Of a stretch of 64,000 bases of DNA, positions 18,638 through 29,722 are shown piece by piece. This DNA is from Pantoea sp. BAV 3049. Lineage in GTDB: Bacteria > Pseudomonadota > Gammaproteobacteria > Enterobacterales > Enterobacteriaceae. The notes beneath the pieces are model-generated. The model was given only the letters and a program-made list of their open reading frames with translations. It ran no database searches and was not told the origin of the DNA. Position 1 is the first letter of the stretch, and the number at the start of each line of letters is the position of its first letter. The DNA lies in NCBI RefSeq assembly GCF_009765445.1, contig NZ_WHOY01000031.1:1817644-1881643 (forward strand), given 5' to 3'. Made by a program: the position numbers and the translations under genes.

Positions 18638-18649
18638 CGCGGTAGCGCT
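18638..18649 (+). promoter_or_regulatory. ops-like element (possible RfaH recruitment site)
   Basis: The plus strand reads CGCGGTAGCGCT followed by a T-rich stretch. It contains GCGGTAGCG, nine consecutive bases of the E. coli ops consensus GGCGGTAGCGTG, including the GC-GGTA-GC hairpin core bound by RfaH. It lies about 200 bases ahead of the wabH-like gene in the non-coding leader, where ops elements occur in waa operons. The flanking JUMPstart sequence is not clearly conserved. Confidence 0.5.
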
Positions 18650-18848
18650 ATCTTTTTTATTTTTCTAAGATAACCTCAATAGATTATGTTGACCGCGTTC
18701 AACAGCCGCACCTGCTCAATACCACAGGTGTACCGGGCGAAGGCAGAGGGATTGCCTGAATCGATAATAAAAAGGTAAGCACTCTTTATGCGGCAGAGAG
18801 GAAGGAGCATCTTCTCTCAGCAGACTTTCTCTGTTTAAGGATAAAAAA

Positions 18849-19955
18849 TTGTCCAAGCGTATTTTGATGATCATTGATGGCCTGCCCGGCGGTGGCGCGG
18901 AGAAAGTCGTGCTAACACTGGCGAAAGGGCTGATTGAGCGTGGGCATCGGGTCTCGCTGTTTTCACTGCGTGCGGTGTGCGAATACCCCATCCCGGCTGG
19001 TTTGCATTATCAGGTCATTCAGGATCGCTGCCGATCGCCCTGGCGAAAACTGACTGAACTGAACAGGCGAGCGGCTTTACTCGATCGGGCGATAGCGACG
19101 ACAGAAGAAGAAGCTGGCTCTTTTGATCTGGTGGTTTCTCATCTGCATAAAACCGACCGCATCGTCAGCCGTTGTCCCTGCCTTCAACCGGAGAAAACCT
19201 GGTACTGCCTGCACGGCGTCTTTTCAGCTTCTTATCTGGCACACAGGAAGGGCTTTTCACTGTGGCTGAAGAAAACGAAAACCCGCAAGGTCTACCAGAA
19301 CCGTAACGTGTTGGCTGTATCAGAGTACGTGCTGGAGGATCTTAAGCAAACCTTCCAGGTTCAACCGGCCCGGGAAGCCGTCATTTTCAATCCTTTTGAT
19401 GTTGATGCCATCCTCAGTCAGTCGATGAAGCCTTGTAAAATGGCCGGTCAGGATTACCTGATCCACGTCGGCCGCTTCCATCAGACAAAACGCCACGATC
19501 GCCTGCTTCGCGCCTACGCGAAAAGCGGCCTGACCGCGCCGCTGGTCCTGATAGGCCAGGGGAGCCCTGAGGCCACCGCCACCCTGAAAGGGCTGGCGAA
19601 GGAGTTGGGGATCGTCGACAGAGTTTTCTTTGAGGGTTTTACCAGCAATCCTTATCCCTGGATCCGCAATGCAAAACAGCTGATTGTCAGCTCCGACAGT
19701 GAAGGATTTGGAAACGTGCTGGTTGAAGCTCTGATTTGCCATACGCCGGTCGTCAGTACCCGCTGTCCGGGCGGCCCAACCAGCATTATGACCGGCGACC
19801 TGGCTCGCGGCCTTGCAGGCATGGATGAAGACTCGCTGGCGGCCACCATGCGGGATGTCTGGCAACATCCTACTGCCGTGGAGGAACTCGACCTCAAGGC
19901 TTACAGTATTGAGGCGATATGCCAACAATATATTGATTTAATTAATGAAAGTTAA
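18849..19955 (+). CDS. wabH: GT4 glycosyltransferase, WabH-like core N-acetylglucosaminyltransferase
   Basis: 368 residues, GT-B fold. It starts at a TTG preceded by AAGGA at good spacing. N-terminal motif IDGLPGGGAEKVVLTL; C-terminal HVGRFHQTKRHD, LIGQGSPE and SDSEGFGNVLVEA (EX7E region). The sequence pattern resembles Klebsiella/Serratia WabH, which adds GlcNAc to the galacturonic acid set by WabG. The neighbouring WabN-like deacetylase, and wabG and waaQ downstream, support this. It is the first gene of the rightward core operon. Orthology is from memory of the family and not from an alignment. Confidence 0.65.
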   Translation: MSKRILMIIDGLPGGGAEKVVLTLAKGLIERGHRVSLFSLRAVCEYPIPAGLHYQVIQDRCRSPWRKLTELNRRAALLDRAIATTEEEAGSFDLVVSHLHKTDRIVSRCPCLQPEKTWYCLHGVFSASYLAHRKGFSLWLKKTKTRKVYQNRNVLAVSEYVLEDLKQTFQVQPAREAVIFNPFDVDAILSQSMKPCKMAGQDYLIHVGRFHQTKRHDRLLRAYAKSGLTAPLVLIGQGSPEATATLKGLAKELGIVDRVFFEGFTSNPYPWIRNAKQLIVSSDSEGFGNVLVEALICHTPVVSTRCPGGPTSIMTGDLARGLAGMDEDSLAATMRDVWQHPTAVEELDLKAYSIEAICQQYIDLINES

Positions 19956-20074
19956 CGTTTTCCCGGCACATTCCGTCAATAAAGATGATTAAGATAGCCC
20001 GGAAGCCTCACTCATCGTTTCGGATTGGGGTGCAGAGCGCACTTTTCTTTCTTCATCATTTAAGGTTTTAGCCC

Positions 20075-20200
20075 ATGATAACGCTCATAAACAGGAACGG
20101 ATATCAGAGCTCAGTGACAACTATTTGCAGAGTACCTATGCCAACCGGTTCAGATCGTGGCAATGGATTGACAACTTCGCTCAGGGAGAAAAGAGCGTGA
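20075..20200 (+). CDS. Possible 41-residue upstream ORF before the GT9 gene
   Basis: An ATG at 20075, with AAGG 9 bases ahead, opens 41 codons whose TGA overlaps the GT9 start (GTGA at 20197-20200). The product (MITLINRNGY...LREKRA) matches nothing I know. In another frame the same region is open and protein-like, so this ORF may be chance or a leader that couples translation to the next gene. Confidence 0.2.
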   Translation: MITLINRNGYQSSVTTICRVPMPTGSDRGNGLTTSLREKRA

Positions 20201-21300
20201 ATTATGTGTTGATATTCCTGCTTCTGCTGCCGGTTAAGCTGCTGATGAAGCTGGGACGTAAAAAGCAGAAGCGCAATCTGGTGATCCAGACGGCAAAGAT
20301 CGGTGATTTCATCAATATAACCCCTTTGCTGGCCCACCTTAAGCACAGCGATGCCCTGCTGAGCCGCGCCGTTGCGCCGTTAGCAAAGCACGACGCGATG
20401 CTTGAAGAGATCTTCTATGTGGAAGATTACAAAACCAGCCTGGTGACCAAGCTTAAGCTCGCTTTTAAGCTGATGAACCGGTATGAAAATGTTTATCTGC
20501 TGCACCCTAACAACATTAATCTGTTTTATGCAGCCTGCTGTAACGCTGACAATAAGCAGTTCCTGTCGATGTACCGAAGGAGAGGATATCAGGGTATTTT
20601 CTACCTCACGGCAACAGGTATTGTTGAGCACAAAAGAAACACGCTGACGCTGGAAAACTATCTCAGGCTGGCCGACCGGTCACTGACCAAAGAGAGTTAT
20701 CCCAAGCACGCTACGTATCCATTGCTGCAGCCTGAAAACTCGCCTGAAGAACTGTTCAGAACTGACCGGATTAAAATCGGCCTCAGTATCTCAGCCGGAA
20801 ATCAGGCCAAAACGATCCCACCGGCAATCTGGAAGACGTTTTTCGATCGGCTCAGCGATCTGCCCTGCTTATTTTATGTTTTTGGTTCCCCAAATGAACT
20901 TACTCACCTTATTGAGCTCAATAAAGTGGTCGGTGAACGCGATAACCTTGTGAACATGATTGGCAAAGTGTCTCTGGAAGGACTGCCCAGCGCCATCAGC
21001 CAGATGGATTTTTATGTGGCGTCTGACTCGGGGAACGTTTATATCGCTGATTCACAGAATGTGCCGACTATTTTAATTTACGGCCCTTGCTGCGTCGAAG
21101 AACAACGCCCACTGGGTGATGTCCTGCTGATAGGCCCGGATCATATCGCCCCGACGTCTTATGTGTTCCAGGCGTTATATAAATTTCATCATCCGGCTGA
21201 GCAACTGTTCGCCCTTGATCAGCGCAAACTGGATGACATCCATCACTTTATTTGCGTGCGCAGCCCGCAATTTGTTGCAGAGAAGAAGATACTATCCTGA
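20197..21300 (+). CDS. Glycosyltransferase family 9 (heptosyltransferase-like) protein
   Basis: 367 residues from the GTG at 20197, chosen because GGGAG lies 8 bases upstream. The frame stays open 200 bases further back but has no ATG. The N-terminus has a hydrophobic patch (VLIFLLLLPVKLLM), then the GT9 signature VIQTAKIGDFINITPLL; the C-terminal donor site is YVASDSGNVYIADSQ with ILIYGPCC. The typical ADP-heptose H-x-A/T pattern is altered, so the donor may not be heptose. It lies between the wabH-like gene (241 bases) and a GT2 gene (2 bases). No named orthologue recognised. Confidence 0.75.
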   Translation: MNYVLIFLLLLPVKLLMKLGRKKQKRNLVIQTAKIGDFINITPLLAHLKHSDALLSRAVAPLAKHDAMLEEIFYVEDYKTSLVTKLKLAFKLMNRYENVYLLHPNNINLFYAACCNADNKQFLSMYRRRGYQGIFYLTATGIVEHKRNTLTLENYLRLADRSLTKESYPKHATYPLLQPENSPEELFRTDRIKIGLSISAGNQAKTIPPAIWKTFFDRLSDLPCLFYVFGSPNELTHLIELNKVVGERDNLVNMIGKVSLEGLPSAISQMDFYVASDSGNVYIADSQNVPTILIYGPCCVEEQRPLGDVLLIGPDHIAPTSYVFQALYKFHHPAEQLFALDQRKLDDIHHFICVRSPQFVAEKKILS

Positions 21301-21302
21301 GT

Positions 21303-22313
21303 ATGAAGCCGCATTCTGAAGCCTCCGCCCCCCAGCTGAGCGTGATTGTCCCGATGTACAACGCCGGAAAAAGTTTCCAGGCCTTTATCGGGTCAGCACT
21401 GGCGCAGACGCTGCAATCTGTTGAAATCATCATCGTTAACGACGGCTCCACTGATGAATCGGCAGAAATGGCTCATCGCTATGCTGCGCAGTATGACCAT
21501 GTTCAGGTTATCGATCAGCCGAATGGCGGTGTTTCCCGGGCGCGTAACGCTGGTCTTGCCGTTGCGCGCGGGCGCTACGTCACCTTCCCTGACGCTGATG
21601 ACACCCTTTCACCGGAGATGTACAGCAAGCTGATCGACATGGCGGTCAAAGACGATCTCGACGTAGCCCAATGCAACGCTGAACGGGTGTTCTGGGGGAG
21701 AAAAGATGCCAAACCGCTGATCCCCATCGACCGTTTGCAATCAACGGGCGTGCTGAGCGGAGCAGAATGGCTGGGTAAGGCGCTGTCGAGCAACCGCTAT
21801 TTGCACGTGGTCTGGCTGGGAATTTACCGCCGGGCACTGATTGAACAACTCAACCTGTTGTTTGAGCCAGGTTTACATCATCAGGATATTCCGTGGACCA
21901 CCGAGCTGATGCTTAATGCCCGGCGGGTGCGCTACACCGAAGAGATACTTTATCGCTACTATGTTCATGACCAGTCAATCAGTAATCAGAAGCGCACCGG
22001 CATGCGCAATGCAGAATATCAGCGTCATTACCTGAAAATCGCCCGAATGCTGGATGAGATCAATCAGCGCTACCGCCATAAAGTTAATATTCCCGCAGCG
22101 CTATACCGTCAGGTGACGAAAGAGGCATTAACGGTTTGCCACTCCATCCGCCGCGAGCCGTATGAGGAAGCACGCCAGGCAATGATTGCCGATATGTTTG
22201 CAACAAAAACCCCCGGCAGAATGCTGCGCAACGCGCGCGGTGCCCGTCAGTGGTATCAGTTGTTGCTCTGGCTGAGTCGTATCTGGCGGTGGCGAAGGAA
22301 GTCATGCCGCTAA
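21303..22313 (+). CDS. Glycosyltransferase family 2 protein, LPS outer-core candidate
   Basis: 336 residues from the ATG at 21303, two bases after the GT9 stop. GT-A fold: SVIVPMYNAGKSF, IIIVNDGSTDES, NGGVSRARNAGL and the metal motif FPDADDTL near residue 97. The C-terminal third is rich in Arg/Trp and may lie at the membrane surface. It resembles capsular/LPS GT2 enzymes, but donor and acceptor are unknown. It is followed by waaQ after 59 bases. Confidence 0.8.
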   Translation: MKPHSEASAPQLSVIVPMYNAGKSFQAFIGSALAQTLQSVEIIIVNDGSTDESAEMAHRYAAQYDHVQVIDQPNGGVSRARNAGLAVARGRYVTFPDADDTLSPEMYSKLIDMAVKDDLDVAQCNAERVFWGRKDAKPLIPIDRLQSTGVLSGAEWLGKALSSNRYLHVVWLGIYRRALIEQLNLLFEPGLHHQDIPWTTELMLNARRVRYTEEILYRYYVHDQSISNQKRTGMRNAEYQRHYLKIARMLDEINQRYRHKVNIPAALYRQVTKEALTVCHSIRREPYEEARQAMIADMFATKTPGRMLRNARGARQWYQLLLWLSRIWRWRRKSCR

Positions 22314-22372
22314 GCGGCCTTTCCCCGAAAAGGGGTTTCCCTTACAATCGGTCCACTTCACTTTGAGATCCA

Positions 22373-23464
22373 ATGAGCATGGCCTCTCCTCAATCGATCC
22401 CCGCCACGTTTGCGCCGCAAAACATCCTGCTGATCAAGCTGCGTCATCATGGTGATATGCTGCTGACCACACCGGTGATTAACGCCCTGCGTGAGCAGTA
22501 TCCCGCGGCCAGCATCGACGTACTCCTGTATAAAGAGACCCGTCCGATGCTGCAGGCGCATCCGGCCATTCGCCATCTGCACGTTATCGATCGCAACTGG
22601 AAAAAAGAAGGAAGCTGGCAGCATATCCGCCATGAAGTGGCACTGCTGCGCGCCATCCGCGGTCAGCATTATGACCTGGTGATTAACCTGGCTGACCAGT
22701 GGCGCAGTGCAATTCTCACCGGGCTTTCCGGAGCGAAAATCAGAATCGGCTTTGATTTTCTCAAACGACAGAACGCCCTGTGGCGACATGCCCATACTCA
22801 CCGGGTTTCCACCAGAGATCACAGCGAACTGCACACGGTTGAGCAAAATCTGGCGGCTCTCAGGCCCTTGAATATTCCTGACAGCGGCTTCCCGGCTTCA
22901 ATGCATTACAGTGACAGTGACTGGCAGCAGACGCAGGCCGCGCTGGCAAAACGGCAAACTTTGCCAAAGTCTTATATCGTTATCCAGCCAACCTCTCGCT
23001 GGGTGTTTAAATGCTGGGAGGATGACAGGGTCGCCGGGCTGATCGATGCGCTCGCCGGTTACGGTTGCGATATTATCCTGACAGCCGCGCCTGATAAGAA
23101 AGAGCAGGCAATGATCGATAATATTCTTTCACTCAGCCATAACCCACAGGCGATTTCCCTGGCCGGTCAGTTGACGCTGCCTCAGCTGGCCGCGCTGATT
23201 GACCACGCCCGCCTGTTTATCGGCGTGGACTCTGCTCCGATGCATATGGCCGCCGCGCTGAATACGCCCTGTATCGCATTGTTTGGCCCGACCAAACTGA
23301 AACAGTGGCGACCATGGGGAGAGAATAATCAGGTTATCTGGGCGGGGGATTATGCGCCTTTACCGTCTCCGGACAGCATCGACACCAAAACTGAAACCCG
23401 CTATCTTTCGGCGATCCCGCTGGACAAGGTGGTGAATGCCGCAAGGAAATATCTGGATGAGTAA
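22373..23464 (+). CDS. waaQ: WaaQ, LPS heptosyltransferase III
   Basis: GT9 enzyme that adds the branching heptose III to heptose II of the inner core. 363 residues: ILLIKLRHHGDMLLTTPV at the N-terminus, VIQPTSRWVFKCW in the middle and FIGVDSAPMHMAAALNTP with ALFGPTK near the C-terminus. It overlaps wabG by 8 bases, as is usual in WabG-type core clusters. This is the best-supported outer/inner core gene of the block. Confidence 0.93.
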   Translation: MSMASPQSIPATFAPQNILLIKLRHHGDMLLTTPVINALREQYPAASIDVLLYKETRPMLQAHPAIRHLHVIDRNWKKEGSWQHIRHEVALLRAIRGQHYDLVINLADQWRSAILTGLSGAKIRIGFDFLKRQNALWRHAHTHRVSTRDHSELHTVEQNLAALRPLNIPDSGFPASMHYSDSDWQQTQAALAKRQTLPKSYIVIQPTSRWVFKCWEDDRVAGLIDALAGYGCDIILTAAPDKKEQAMIDNILSLSHNPQAISLAGQLTLPQLAALIDHARLFIGVDSAPMHMAAALNTPCIALFGPTKLKQWRPWGENNQVIWAGDYAPLPSPDSIDTKTETRYLSAIPLDKVVNAARKYLDE

Positions 23465-24590
23465 AGTTCGCCTGGCGATTGTGCGGCAGAAATACCGGCC
23501 TGATGGCGGCGCTGAGCGCTTTATCTCTCGGGCGCTGGAGGCGCTGGATGATGACAGCCTGCAGCTGAATATCATCACCCGCAGCTGGCAGGGCGAACCG
23601 AAGCCGGACTGGCATCTGCATATCTGTAACCCCAAAAAGTGGGGCCGCATCTCCCGTGAGCGTGGCTTTGCCGTTGCTGCACGCCACTGCTGGGAACGTG
23701 AAAAGTTCGATATCGTGCAGAGCCACGAGCGCATTGCCGGCTGTGACATTTTCCGTGCCGGAGACGGCGTGCATCGCGTCTGGCTGCAGCAGCGGGCACG
23801 TGTGATCTCCCCTTTCCAGCGCATGTTAACCCGCTTCAGCGGCTATCACCGCTACGTAATGGCAGCGGAAGAGCAGATGTTTCGCTCGCCTGCGCTGAAA
23901 AAAATCATCTGTAACTCGCTGATGGTAAAAAACGACATCATGCGATGCTTCCAGGTTCCGGAAGAGAAGTTCGCCGTCATTTATAACGCCATCGACTCGC
24001 AGCGCTTTACGCCAGCCACGGCGGAACAACGGCAACAGTCGCGCGAAAAGCTGCAACTGCCTGCAAAGGCCAAAGTCTTTATCTACGTGGGTTCCGGCTT
24101 TGAGCGCAAGGGGCTGAAAGCCAGCATTTCAGCGCTGGCCGCCACCGATGCGCATCTGTTGGTGGTTGGGCAGGATAAGCAGCAGTCACAGTACGCCAGT
24201 CTGGCCCGTCGCCTGGGATGTGAAAACCGCGTGCATTTCTGCGGCGTGCAAAACAACGTCATCCCGTTTTATCATGCCGCCGACGGTCTGATTCTGCCGA
24301 CGCTGTATGATCCATTTCCTAACGTAATCCTTGAAGCGATGGCCTGTGGCCTGCCCGTGATCACCAGCTTTACCTGCGGAGGAGCCGAGTTCATTGTTGA
24401 TGGCAAACAGGGCTTCGTCTGCGATGCTCTGGACACCGCTTCCCTGACAGCTGCCGTAACCGCCATTCCACTGAGAACCCTGGACAGTCGGATGGGCAAT
24501 GCCGCCCGCGAACGCATCCTGCCGTATTCGCCGCAGCAGCTGGCAGGCCAACTCCATGCGCTGTATCAACAAGTGTTACAGCAGCCCTGA
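23457..24590 (+). CDS. wabG: WabG, core galacturonosyltransferase (GT4)
   Basis: In Klebsiella, WabG adds galacturonic acid to L,D-heptose II, the first outer-core residue. The ATG at 23457 gives 377 residues. Motifs: RQKYRPDGGAERFISRAL near the N-terminus, QSHERIAGCDIFRAGDGVH, NAIDSQRF, YVGSGFERKGL and the EX7E region YDPFPNVILEAMACGLP. This pattern is distinct from E. coli WaaG only in detail; the adjacent waaQ, wabH-like gene, waaA and waaE favour WabG. It overlaps waaQ by 8 bases. Confidence 0.85.
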   Translation: MSKVRLAIVRQKYRPDGGAERFISRALEALDDDSLQLNIITRSWQGEPKPDWHLHICNPKKWGRISRERGFAVAARHCWEREKFDIVQSHERIAGCDIFRAGDGVHRVWLQQRARVISPFQRMLTRFSGYHRYVMAAEEQMFRSPALKKIICNSLMVKNDIMRCFQVPEEKFAVIYNAIDSQRFTPATAEQRQQSREKLQLPAKAKVFIYVGSGFERKGLKASISALAATDAHLLVVGQDKQQSQYASLARRLGCENRVHFCGVQNNVIPFYHAADGLILPTLYDPFPNVILEAMACGLPVITSFTCGGAEFIVDGKQGFVCDALDTASLTAAVTAIPLRTLDSRMGNAARERILPYSPQQLAGQLHALYQQVLQQP

Positions 24591-24693
24591 TAAGTAGTGT
24601 GAGCGGGGAAGACTTATCTGCTAACATGCCGTATTGTTTCTCTTTTTCGGCATTCTCTGGCGCGAGTCTCTCCGCACTTTTTTAAAGACTGTG

Positions 24694-25968
24694 ATGACAA
24701 CACTTTATACCGTCCTGCTGTACCTCATTCAGCCCCTGATCTGGCTTCGGCTCTGGCTGCGAGGCCGTAAAGCCCCTGCCTACCGTAAACGCTGGGCGGA
24801 ACGCTATGGCTACTGCGCAGGCAAAGTAAAGCCGGACGGTATCCTGCTGCACTCTGTTTCGGTTGGTGAGACGCTGGCTGCGGTTCCGCTGGTCCGGGCT
24901 TTGCGCCACCGCTACCCTTCAATGCCGATCACCGTCACCACGATGACGCCAACGGGTTCCGAACGGGCCGCCTCGGCCTTTGGCAAAGATGTGCATCACG
25001 TCTATCTGCCGTACGATCTGCCTGGCTCTATGAACCGCTTCCTGGACAACGTCAATCCCCGCCTGGTGATCATTATGGAAACCGAGCTGTGGCCAAATAT
25101 GATTGCTCTGCTGCACGCGCGCAAAATTCCGCTGGTGATTGCCAATGCACGCCTGTCAGAACGGTCAGCCAGAGGTTACAAAAAGCTCGGTAAATTTATG
25201 CAGCGGTTGCTGCAGCAGATTACCCTGATAGCGGCGCAGAATGCTGAAGACGGTGAACGTTTCATCAGCCTGGGGCTGAAGCGTCCCCAACTGGCAGTTA
25301 CCGGCAGCCTGAAATTTGATATTTCCGTCACTCCGGAACTGGCCGCCCGTGCCATAACGTTGCGACGCCAGTGGGCACCGCGCCGCCCGGTATGGATTGC
25401 CACCAGTACCCACGAAGGGGAAGAGAGCATTATTCTGGATGCGCACCGCAAACTGCTGGCGCGTTTCCCGAACCTGCTGCTGATTCTGGTCCCCCGTCAT
25501 CCGGAGCGTTTCTCTACCGCCCGTGAAATGGCGCAAAAAGCTGGATTCAGCTTTATCCTGCGCAGCAGCGGCGAGATCCCGTCCGGCAGCACCCAGGTGG
25601 TGATTGGCGATACGATGGGCGAGCTGATGCTGCTGTACGGCATTGCCGACCTGGCGTTTGTTGGCGGCAGCCTGGTTGAGCGTGGCGGTCATAACCCACT
25701 GGAAGCGGCGGCCCACGCCATTCCGGTACTGATGGGACCGCATACCTTCAACTTCAAAGACATCTGCGCCAAACTGCAGCAGGCCGACGGACTGATTACC
25801 GTCACCGATGCCAGTTCGCTGGATAAAGAGATCGGCACCTTGGTGACGGACGAAGATTACCGGCTGTACTATGGCCGTCATGCCGTGGATGTACTGCACC
25901 AGAACCAGGGCGCGCTGCAGCGTCTGCTACAGTTACTCGAACCCTATCTGCCACAGCGGAATCACTAA
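24694..25968 (+). CDS. waaA: WaaA, Kdo transferase
   Basis: Bifunctional CMP-Kdo:lipid A transferase (KdtA, GT30) that adds two Kdo residues to lipid IVA at the inner membrane. The ATG at 24694 gives 424 residues, one fewer than E. coli. N-terminal membrane anchor LLYLIQPLIWLRLWLRGR, then HSVSVGETLAA, METELWPN, ATSTHEGEE, LVPRHPERF and VGGSLVERGGHNPLE. It follows wabG after 103 bases and is contiguous with waaE. Confidence 0.97.
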   Translation: MTTLYTVLLYLIQPLIWLRLWLRGRKAPAYRKRWAERYGYCAGKVKPDGILLHSVSVGETLAAVPLVRALRHRYPSMPITVTTMTPTGSERAASAFGKDVHHVYLPYDLPGSMNRFLDNVNPRLVIIMETELWPNMIALLHARKIPLVIANARLSERSARGYKKLGKFMQRLLQQITLIAAQNAEDGERFISLGLKRPQLAVTGSLKFDISVTPELAARAITLRRQWAPRRPVWIATSTHEGEESIILDAHRKLLARFPNLLLILVPRHPERFSTAREMAQKAGFSFILRSSGEIPSGSTQVVIGDTMGELMLLYGIADLAFVGGSLVERGGHNPLEAAAHAIPVLMGPHTFNFKDICAKLQQADGLITVTDASSLDKEIGTLVTDEDYRLYYGRHAVDVLHQNQGALQRLLQLLEPYLPQRNH

Positions 25969-27227
<1,259 letters not shown>

Positions 27228-27263
27228 CGTTCATCCCCAGGTGGCACGCGGCCACCTGAAAAG

Positions 27264-28073
27264 TTACTTCTGGCAATTTGGGCAGAAGAAGGTGCTGCGC
27301 TGAGCGTGTCTGGCACTCTCAATCGGCGTATTGCATACCCGACAGGGTTCACCTGCACGGCCATACACCTGCAATTCCTGTGCAAAATAGCCCGGTTTTC
27401 CGTCCGTCTGCAAAAAATCTTTCAGGGTAGTGCCACCCTGTTCAATTGAGCGCAGCAGAACCGCCTTGATGGTGTTGACCAGCAACGCGCCTTCTTCATG
27501 GCTCAGCGTCATCGCCATACGATCGGGATGGATCCCGGCGGCAAAGAGCGATTCGCTGGCATAAATGTTACCCACACCGACCACCAGTTTGTTATCCATC
27601 AGCCAGGGTTTCACCGGTGTGCGCTTGCCACGCGACTTCTCAAACAGATAGTCCGCACTGAACGCCTCGCTGAGCGGTTCAGGCCCCAGGTGGGCCAGTA
27701 CGTTACTGGCGGCAAGGTCGCTGCTCCACAGCCAGGCACCAAAGCGGCGCGGATCGGTATAACGCAGTACTTTGCCGTTGCTCATCACCAGATCAACGTG
27801 GTCATGTTTGTCAGGAGGCAGCTCTTCCGGCAGGATCCGCAGGCTGCCGGACATCCCCAGATGAATAATGATCCAGCCTTCGGGCAGCTCCAGCAGCAGG
27901 TATTTTGCGCGACGCTGCACGCTGAGCACCGGCTGGTCGCTCAGGCTGTGGATTTCATGGGATACCGGCCAGCGCAGGCGGCCGTTGCGGACAATCGCAT
28001 GCAGAATAGTGGCCCCGACAAGATGTGGTTCAATCCCACGCCGGCTGGTTTCAACCTCTGGTAATTCTGGCAC
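27264..28073 (-). CDS. mutM: MutM, formamidopyrimidine-DNA glycosylase
   Basis: Removes 8-oxoguanine and Fapy lesions from DNA. 269 residues from a GTG start with AGGAGG 7 bases before. Catalytic Pro-Glu at the mature N-terminus ([10 protein letters not shown]), helix-two-turn-helix [11 protein letters not shown], and a C-terminal zinc finger CRVC...CPNC. It lies downstream of rpmB-rpmG, separated by a strong terminator. Confidence 0.97.
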   Translation of the reverse strand: MPELPEVETSRRGIEPHLVGATILHAIVRNGRLRWPVSHEIHSLSDQPVLSVQRRAKYLLLELPEGWIIIHLGMSGSLRILPEELPPDKHDHVDLVMSNGKVLRYTDPRRFGAWLWSSDLAASNVLAHLGPEPLSEAFSADYLFEKSRGKRTPVKPWLMDNKLVVGVGNIYASESLFAAGIHPDRMAMTLSHEEGALLVNTIKAVLLRSIEQGGTTLKDFLQTDGKPGYFAQELQVYGRAGEPCRVCNTPIESARHAQRSTFFCPNCQK

Positions 28074-28105
28074 TCAGCTGCCTCCTGCTGTTTTACTTGC
28101 CCACA

Positions 28106-28136
28106 AAAGAAAAAACCCCGCCGAAGCGAGGTTTTT
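28106..28136. terminator. Terminator downstream of rpmG
   Basis: Plus strand AACCCCGC-CGAA-GCGAGGTT forms an 8-bp stem with one G-T pair. On the minus strand it is followed by TTTTTTCTTTT, a strong intrinsic terminator for rpmB-rpmG. On the plus strand five T residues follow, so it may work both ways. Confidence 0.85.
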
Positions 28137-28152
28137 CATCCACCAAAATCAA

Positions 28153-28323
<171 letters not shown>

Positions 28324-28336
28324 TCAGTTCCTTACC

Positions 28337-28594
<258 letters not shown>

Positions 28595-28718
28595 TCAGCT
28601 CGAGCTTTAAAAATAAGGTTTTGGCCGCCTCGTCAGGCTCGTAGCCCATCCAGGCGAGTTCTATGTGAACCCGCTGAGCAGGCCCAAACGCCAAACCCGA
28701 GATTCTCAAAGGTGGCGT

Positions 28719-28747
28719 AGTATACGCCCTGCGCCGCTGGTGCTCAA
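28719..28747 (-). promoter_or_regulatory. Sigma-70 promoter for rpmB-rpmG
   Basis: On the minus strand TTGAGC (28747-28742), a 17-base spacer and TATACT (28724-28719) form a near-consensus promoter. A GC-rich stretch (GCGCAGGGCG) directly precedes the -10. The leader to the rpmB ATG is about 140 bases and no gene is seen in it. Confidence 0.75.
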
Positions 28748-28855
28748 GTCCCGAACAGATAAAGATCCCTTTGGATCGTGCAAAATTGCTCCATTTGAAC
28801 AGTAAAACGCCCCGTGTATTAGCGGAAACCGGCTTGCGGTCAGACAATTACGCCT

Positions 28856-29527
28856 TCAGAGCCATCCCCGCTCGGCAAACGAAACATATTCGCCATGTCC
28901 GATCACCAGATGGTCGAGTACGCGGATTTTCATCAGCTGGCAGGCCGCGATAATTTGTCTGGTGATCTCTTTATCTGCTTTGCTGGGCCGGGAAAGCCCG
29001 GAAGGATGATTATGCGCCAGGATTAGCGCAGCGGCATTATGCTTCAACGCTTCACGCACAATTTCACGCGGGTGGACTTCCACGCTATTGATTGTTCCGG
29101 CAAACATCTCACAGTGGTGAAGCATCTGGTGCTGGTTATCGAGGAAAACCACCATAAAGATCTCCCTCTCCCGATGCGCCAGCGTGCTTCTTAAAAAACT
29201 GAGCATATCCGCAACACTCTCCACACACTGATGCTCCAGCACCTCGTTGCAGGTAAAGAAGCGTCGCCCCAGCTCCGCGATTGCATTCAGCTGCGCGTAT
29301 TTGGCAACCCCCATTCCTTTGATAGGTTTAAACGCGGTTTCGCCCGCTGTCATCAGTTGATACAACGAACCAAATTGCTCGATCAGCTGTGCGGCCAGCG
29401 TCATCACGTGCACGCCTTTCGCTCCCGTGCGTAAAAATATCGCCAGCAACTCCTCGTCCGTCAGTACCCTCGCCCCTTTTTGCAGCAGCTTTTCTCGTGG
29501 CGGGATTGTCAGCCATTGTTCTTCCAT
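28856..29527 (-). CDS. radC: RadC family JAB-domain protein
   Basis: 223 residues from the ATG at 29527, with AAGGAG 9 bases upstream; E. coli RadC has 222. N-terminal helix-hairpin-helix-like part ([13 protein letters not shown]) and C-terminal MPN/JAMM domain with [15 protein letters not shown] metal motif. The former DNA repair role in E. coli was withdrawn; the true function is unclear. It is divergent from coaBC. Confidence 0.95.
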   Translation of the reverse strand: MEEQWLTIPPREKLLQKGARVLTDEELLAIFLRTGAKGVHVMTLAAQLIEQFGSLYQLMTAGETAFKPIKGMGVAKYAQLNAIAELGRRFFTCNEVLEHQCVESVADMLSFLRSTLAHREREIFMVVFLDNQHQMLHHCEMFAGTINSVEVHPREIVREALKHNAAALILAHNHPSGLSRPSKADKEITRQIIAACQLMKIRVLDHLVIGHGEYVSFAERGWL

Positions 29528-29722
29528 TTGTTTGCACTCCTTTTCCGGCCCCGAAAAGCATGGCATTATATACAGTAGTTTTCCATCTGTTTTAGTCCGC
29601 TTCCCGATCGGCATCGCAAAGGCAACATTGTGCTAAAAGGTGGAGAGGCGGGAATGTGGTAAAATAGCGGAATTGTGACGCCAGTATGTGCGTCAGTCTG
29701 ATTCTACGGGGCGGATAGCAGT

